In this document: positions 6,280-9,356 of the stretch, one piece after another
Layout: each line of letters starts with the position of its first letter
How positions within the stretch are numbered: the stretch's first letter is position 1
NCBI GenBank assembly: GCA_030673425.1
Contig: DAOVJB010000033.1
Location: forward strand, 1 to 9,356
Direction: 5' to 3'
From: Elusimicrobiota bacterium
GTDB lineage: Bacteria; CAYTYR01; UBA6262; DAOVJB01
DNA length: 9,356 bases
Position numbers and translations under genes: made by a program
Notes under the pieces: model-generated
What the model saw: the letters and a program-made list of their open reading frames with translations, nothing else
The model's database searches: none
What the model was told of the DNA's origin: nothing

Positions 6280-6663
6280 TTACACTTTTATAATTTTTTT
6301 ACGTTTACGTTTTTTCTTTTTCTTTTTTGAAGCACTCGCTTCATCGGTCACTACTATAGTAATATGACTCGACTTTCTTCTTATAATGCCGGCCCGACCC
6401 ATAGCCATCGGTCTCATTCTCTTTAATGAAGGCCCCTGCCCTACATAAGCCTCTTTAATATATATATCCTCCTGGCCTTTGCGTGATCTCAGGTTACTAA
6501 CAGAAGATTTCAATACCTTCTGGACAACTTCGCAAGCAGCCTTTGGACTGAATTGCAATATATTAAAAGATTCCTTTACTGATTTCTTCTTTATAAGGTC
6601 TAAAACCTGCCCCACTTTGCGTGGTCCAACCCTGACAAATCTTGCTATAGCTTTTGCCTGCAT
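6280..6663 (-). CDS. rplV: 50S ribosomal protein L22 (uL22) with lysine-rich C-terminal tail
   Basis: L22 contacts all domains of 23S rRNA, and its beta hairpin lines the narrow part of the exit tunnel next to L4. The core is normal: VRVGPRKVGQVLDLIK at about 10-25, the hairpin QGPSLKRMRPMAMGRAG at 76-92, and SSHITIVVTDE at 98-108. The hairpin tip has methionine where PRAMGRA or PRAKGRA is usual. After the core is a tail of about 18 residues, nearly all Lys and Arg (113-127), making the protein 127 residues instead of the usual ~110. The tail is encoded by A-rich runs. The start is the second of two nearby ATGs: it is 10 nt from the AGGAG, and the first is out of frame. Confidence 0.97.
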   Translation of the reverse strand: MQAKAIARFVRVGPRKVGQVLDLIKKKSVKESFNILQFSPKAACEVVQKVLKSSVSNLRSRKGQEDIYIKEAYVGQGPSLKRMRPMAMGRAGIIRRKSSHITIVVTDEASASKKKKKKRKRKKIIKV

Positions 6664-6683
6664 CTTTCATGCTCTCCTGACTT

Positions 6684-6701
6684 AAATTTATTAATAAATT
6701 T
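6684..6701. repeat. 18-bp perfect AT palindrome after rpsS
   Basis: AAATTTATTAATAAATTT reads the same on both strands. It fills the first half of the 38-nt rpsS-rplV spacer, directly after the rpsS stop. It is made only of A and T, so a hairpin would be weak. No biological role is evident; chance in AT-rich DNA is possible. Confidence 0.5.
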
Positions 6702-6989
6702 TTATGTTTTCTCGGTTGCTCCCTTGGTATGTGCTGACCCGTGTCCTTTGAATGTCCTTGTAGGTGAAAATTCACCAAGCTTGTGGCCAACCATATTCTC
6801 TGTTATATAAACAGAGATAAATCTCTTCCCGTTATGAATAGCAAAAGTATATCCTACAAATTCAGGAGGAATACTCGAATTACGTGCCCATGTTTTAATA
6901 GGATCTTTTTTTCCTGCCTGTTGCAGTTTCCCAACTTTCTTTATTAGCTTTTCATCCACATAAGCTCCCTTTTTCGCTGAACGTGACAT
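6702..6989 (-). CDS. rpsS: 30S ribosomal protein S19 (uS19)
   Basis: S19 forms a pair with S13 in the head of the small subunit, near the A-site tRNA. The 95-residue length is normal. Recognisable blocks are [19 protein letters not shown] at the start, [19 protein letters not shown] in the middle (about 31-49), and [18 protein letters not shown] at about 67-84. The ATG start follows a GGGGGT Shine-Dalgarno; a nearer ATG 7 nt upstream is out of frame and is not the start. Its stop is followed directly by an 18-bp AT palindrome in the 38-nt spacer before rplV. Confidence 0.98.
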   Translation of the reverse strand: MSRSAKKGAYVDEKLIKKVGKLQQAGKKDPIKTWARNSSIPPEFVGYTFAIHNGKRFISVYITENMVGHKLGEFSPTRTFKGHGSAHTKGATEKT

Positions 6990-7013
6990 ATATCATTTAC
7001 CCCCAATAACTTA

Positions 7014-7853
7014 TTACTTCTTCCTTCTCTTCTTAGGTCTTCTGCTAATAATCATCTTATCTGAAGGTTTCTGCTTCCTGGTCTTAAAACCCTTAGCATT
7101 AATTCCCCACGGAGATGTAGGAATATTATGCCCTTTACTTTTACCCCTGCCTCCGCCGTGCGGATGGTCTACCGCATTCATCGCCGTACCTCTCACAGTA
7201 GGACGGATTCCCAAATGACGCGAACGGCCTGCCTTACCAAGAGAAATATTCTTGTAATCCACGTTGCCCACCTGCCCTATAGTAGCTAAACAACCAAGAG
7301 CAACCAACCGAATTTCACCGGACGGCATCTTTATCTGGGCATAAGACCCTTCTTTAGCCATCAATTGCACTCCGCTTCCGGCACTGCGTGCCAACTGCCC
7401 GCCGTTACCTTTATGCAGTTCTATGTTATGAACAATGGTTCCTTCAGGAATATTCTCTAACGGCAGGGCATTGCCTACCTTGATTTCCGCCTGCGGGCCA
7501 CTCGTTACAACCCCACCTATAGTCAACCCAAGCGGAGCTATAATATATCTTTTCTCCCCGTCAACGTAATTTAGCAAGGCAATCCGCGCGTTACGGTTAG
7601 GATCGTATTCAATAGTTGCAACTTTAGCCGGGATATTAAATTTATCTCTCTTAAAATCAATCAGGCGGTATTTACGTTTATGCCCTCCGCCCTGATGCCT
7701 TACCATTATACGCCCCTGAACGTTCCTGCCCCCTTTTGACCCTAAAGGTCTAAGGAGTGATTTCTCAGGAGTTTTTTTAGTAATATCATCAGAAGGAATG
7801 TAGCTTGCAAATCTTCTTCCCGGTGATGTAGGTTTATATTTCTTTACTGGCAT
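7014..7853 (-). CDS. rplB: 50S ribosomal protein L2 (uL2)
   Basis: L2 is one of the most conserved ribosomal proteins. It binds 23S rRNA, is needed for subunit association, and lies near the peptidyl-transferase centre. The protein is 279 residues, a normal length. Visible features are the N-terminal [25 protein letters not shown] around residues 47-63, an OB-like/SH3-like core with [10 protein letters not shown], and the hallmark [15 protein letters not shown] at about 221-235. Its histidines at 230 and 232 cover the conserved functional His of E. coli (His229). The C-terminus is highly basic (RRPKKRRKK). The ATG start has AAGGAG 7 nt upstream, inside rplW. It ends in tandem TAA TAA stops, 24 nt before rpsS. 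Confidence 0.99.
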   Translation of the reverse strand: MPVKKYKPTSPGRRFASYIPSDDITKKTPEKSLLRPLGSKGGRNVQGRIMVRHQGGGHKRKYRLIDFKRDKFNIPAKVATIEYDPNRNARIALLNYVDGEKRYIIAPLGLTIGGVVTSGPQAEIKVGNALPLENIPEGTIVHNIELHKGNGGQLARSAGSGVQLMAKEGSYAQIKMPSGEIRLVALGCLATIGQVGNVDYKNISLGKAGRSRHLGIRPTVRGTAMNAVDHPHGGGRGKSKGHNIPTSPWGINAKGFKTRKQKPSDKMIISRRPKKRRKK

Positions 7854-7855
7854 AA

Positions 7856-8146
7856 TTATGCTCCTTCAAAAGACTTAATCGTGTCTCCCTTTTTTAACGT
7901 AACAATTGCTTTTTTCCAATCGGGCCTTATTCCCTCATAACGACCCATTCTTCTTTTCTTACCCTTTACAGTCATTGTGTGTACCTTTAGAACCTTGACA
8001 TTAAATAGACGTTCAATGGCTTTTCCTATCTGAATCTTACTGACATTTCTTGCTACCTTGAAAGTATATTTATTCTCTAACGTACGCTGACTCGTGCTTC
8101 TTTCAGTAACTAAAGGCTTTTTAATAATAGTTTGATCAACCTGCAT
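7856..8146 (-). CDS. rplW: 50S ribosomal protein L23 (uL23)
   Basis: L23 sits at the mouth of the exit tunnel and is the main docking site for trigger factor, SRP and the Sec translocon. The protein has 96 residues, as expected. Signatures are the N-terminal [11 protein letters not shown] (residues 7-17), the [20 protein letters not shown] segment, [11 protein letters not shown], and [20 protein letters not shown] toward the end. The ATG start has GGGAG about 7 nt upstream. The stop lies only 2 nt before the rplB start, and the rplB Shine-Dalgarno (AAGGAG) sits inside the last codons of rplW (Glu-Gly-Ala), which suggests translational coupling between the two. Confidence 0.98.
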   Translation of the reverse strand: MQVDQTIIKKPLVTERSTSQRTLENKYTFKVARNVSKIQIGKAIERLFNVKVLKVHTMTVKGKKRRMGRYEGIRPDWKKAIVTLKKGDTIKSFEGA

Positions 8147-8161
8147 ATTATATCTCCCTGT

Positions 8162-8794
8162 TTAATTTGACTTCTTAAATAGATTCTCTAAAGGCTCTAG
8201 GGCATCTCTTGTTATAATTAACTTATCGCAACTCATAATATCATATGTATTTAATAAAGACACCTCTAAGACTTTTAACGTGGGTATATTATGTGAAAAT
8301 CTTCTTAAATTTTCAGTTATATTCTTAACAACAAGAAGTGATTTTTCTTTGGCATTCAATCTCTCCAAAATCTTACTAAAAATTCTCGTTTTAGGTTCAA
8401 CCACCTCAATCGATTCTAAAACAATAATTTTTTTATCTTTTAATTTAGAAGTCAAAGCTCCCTTTAAAGCAATCCTTTTTTTCTTATAAGGCATCGAATA
8501 TTTATAACTGCGCGGTTTCGGACCGAATGTTACACCACCATGCCTCCAGATAGGAGAACGGTTGCTGCCGGCCCGTGCACGGCCCGTGCCTTTCTGCCTC
8601 CATGGCTTGGCTCCCCCACCTTTTACTTCTCCCTTGGTCTTGGTGCATGCTAAACCCCTGTGTCTGTTGGCAAGATGCATTACTACTGCCTCATGCAAAA
8701 GCACCTGATTGACTTTATCAACAAAAATATCATCGGTAAGCTGAACCTTTCCTAAATTTTCTCCCTTTACGTTATATAAATTTACTTCAGCCAT
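8162..8794 (-). CDS. rplD: 50S ribosomal protein L4 (uL4)
   Basis: L4 binds domain I of 23S rRNA and lines the nascent-peptide exit tunnel with an extended loop. The 210-residue length is normal. The tunnel loop is intact at about residues 59-97, with GGGAKPWRQKGTGRARAGS followed by RSPIWRHGGVTFGPKPRSY. No change typical of macrolide resistance is obvious there. The ATG start is preceded by an AGAGGAAGG Shine-Dalgarno 5 nt upstream. It lies 26 nt after rplC and 15 nt before rplW. In gammaproteobacteria L4 also represses its own operon through the S10 leader; that leader would lie outside this window, so nothing can be said about it here. Confidence 0.98.
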   Translation of the reverse strand: MAEVNLYNVKGENLGKVQLTDDIFVDKVNQVLLHEAVVMHLANRHRGLACTKTKGEVKGGGAKPWRQKGTGRARAGSNRSPIWRHGGVTFGPKPRSYKYSMPYKKKRIALKGALTSKLKDKKIIVLESIEVVEPKTRIFSKILERLNAKEKSLLVVKNITENLRRFSHNIPTLKVLEVSLLNTYDIMSCDKLIITRDALEPLENLFKKSN

Positions 8795-8820
8795 TTTTTC
8801 CTTCCTCTTGTTATTTTATA

Positions 8821-9356
8821 TTATTTTGCTTTACCTTTTGTCTTTTTAACCGGGCCCTCTTTGACCTTTTTAATTTTTATTGTCTTGACTGTTTTTTTAA
8901 CAAGCACCAGACCATTCTTCGCACCCGGTATGGCCCCTTTAACCATCAGGAGATTATTCTCAGGATCAATCTTTATTATCTTCAGTTTCTGCACCATTGC
9001 TTTGCTGCTGCCTTTATGACCCGGCATACCAGTCCCTTTATATACCCTGGAGGGATCGGAACTGGCTCCTATAGAACCCGGCGCCCTATGATGCATAGAA
9101 CCATGTGAAGCCTTTCCTCCTGAATAGCCCCATCTTTTCATTACCCCGGTAAATCCCTTGCCTTTGGTAATTCCTGATATATCCACGTAATCACTCTCCC
9201 TGAATATATCAACCTTAATCTCCTGACCTACAGTGTAATCGCCAGTGTTATCAATCCTGAATTCCTTCAAGAATTTCTGTGGGGTAACGTTCTGTTTCGT
9301 AAAATATCCCTTCTTCGGTTTTGTTAATTTTTTCTCTTTTGCATCGCAAAAACCTA
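8821..9356 (-). CDS. rplC: 50S ribosomal protein L3 (uL3), N-terminus outside the window
   Basis: L3 binds 23S rRNA early in assembly, and its long loop reaches the peptidyl-transferase centre. The frame stays open to the window edge, so roughly the first 35-40 residues are missing and about 177 are visible. The first ATG/TTG-like codon inside the visible part (TTG at 9270) is internal: residues before it (KEKKLTKPKKGYF) match the usual L3 segment. Family signatures are ITKGKGFTGVMKRWGYSGG, HGSMHHRAPGSIG, then MVKGAIPGAKNGLVLVKK near the C-terminus. Where E. coli has the methylated glutamine of the loop (MAGQMG), this protein has histidine (MPGHKG), as many bacteria do; the following SSKAMVQKL is less typical. 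The tail is lysine-rich. It ends in TAA, 26 nt before rplD. Confidence 0.97.
   Translation of the reverse strand, partial: GFCDAKEKKLTKPKKGYFTKQNVTPQKFLKEFRIDNTGDYTVGQEIKVDIFRESDYVDISGITKGKGFTGVMKRWGYSGGKASHGSMHHRAPGSIGASSDPSRVYKGTGMPGHKGSSKAMVQKLKIIKIDPENNLLMVKGAIPGAKNGLVLVKKTVKTIKIKKVKEGPVKKTKGKAK

Noticed and set aside
6563-6790. 75-residue minus-strand frame spanning rpsS and rplV
   Set aside because: It runs out of frame across the conserved rpsS end and rplV start and has no recognisable features.
9268-9270. TTG at 9270 as the start of rplC
   Set aside because: The frame continues open upstream with conserved L3 residues to the window edge, so the gene is simply cut by the window.
1-9356. 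tRNA, rRNA, CRISPR array, insertion sequence or a novel defence system
   Set aside because: Nearly all of the window is accounted for by conserved ribosomal protein genes and secY; the longest gap is 74 nt.

Overview
The window is one uninterrupted block of a bacterial ribosomal-protein superoperon, the fused S10 and spc gene clusters. All genes are on the minus strand, so transcription runs from position 9356 toward position 1. In that order it holds rplC (5' end outside), rplD, rplW, rplB, rpsS, rplV, rpsC, rplP, rpmC, rpsQ, rplN, rplX, rplE, rpsN (zinc type), rpsH, rplF, rplR, rpsE, rplO and secY (3' end outside). That is 20 protein genes, 18 of them complete. I see no RNA gene, mobile element, CRISPR array, convincing promoter or terminator.

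Layout: 9356-6280 carries the large-subunit and S19 part of the S10 cluster. 6258-4622 is rpsC-rplP-rpmC-rpsQ, where rpsC overlaps rplP by 32 nt. 4591-679 is the spc-type cluster. 660-1 is the first half of secY. Spacers are mostly 2-30 nt and nearly all carry a purine-rich Shine-Dalgarno sequence. The three longest spacers (74, 38 and 35 nt) are also the ones that hold small repeat or palindromic structures: a degenerate heptamer array, an 18-bp AT palindrome and a GC-rich hairpin.

Organism: the gene order, the bacterial protein families and the strong Shine-Dalgarno sites show a bacterium. The DNA is fairly AT-rich. rpmD (uL30), normally between rpsE and rplO, is missing. S14 is the short four-cysteine form and L24 carries a zinc ribbon. 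TTG start codons are frequent (rpsN, rplF, rpsE) and rpsC starts with GTG. This does not look like the gammaproteobacterial arrangement. An uncultured lineage such as Omnitrophota or another candidate phylum is a guess, not something the sequence proves.

The products work together. The L and S proteins assemble onto 23S and 16S rRNA, and SecY is the membrane channel that receives chains from these ribosomes. Co-transcription keeps their supply matched. This is a housekeeping region and I found no previously undescribed system. The items worth a second look are the absent rpmD, the S3 tail that overprints the rplP start, the heptamer array, the hairpin before rpsN and the cluster of non-ATG starts.
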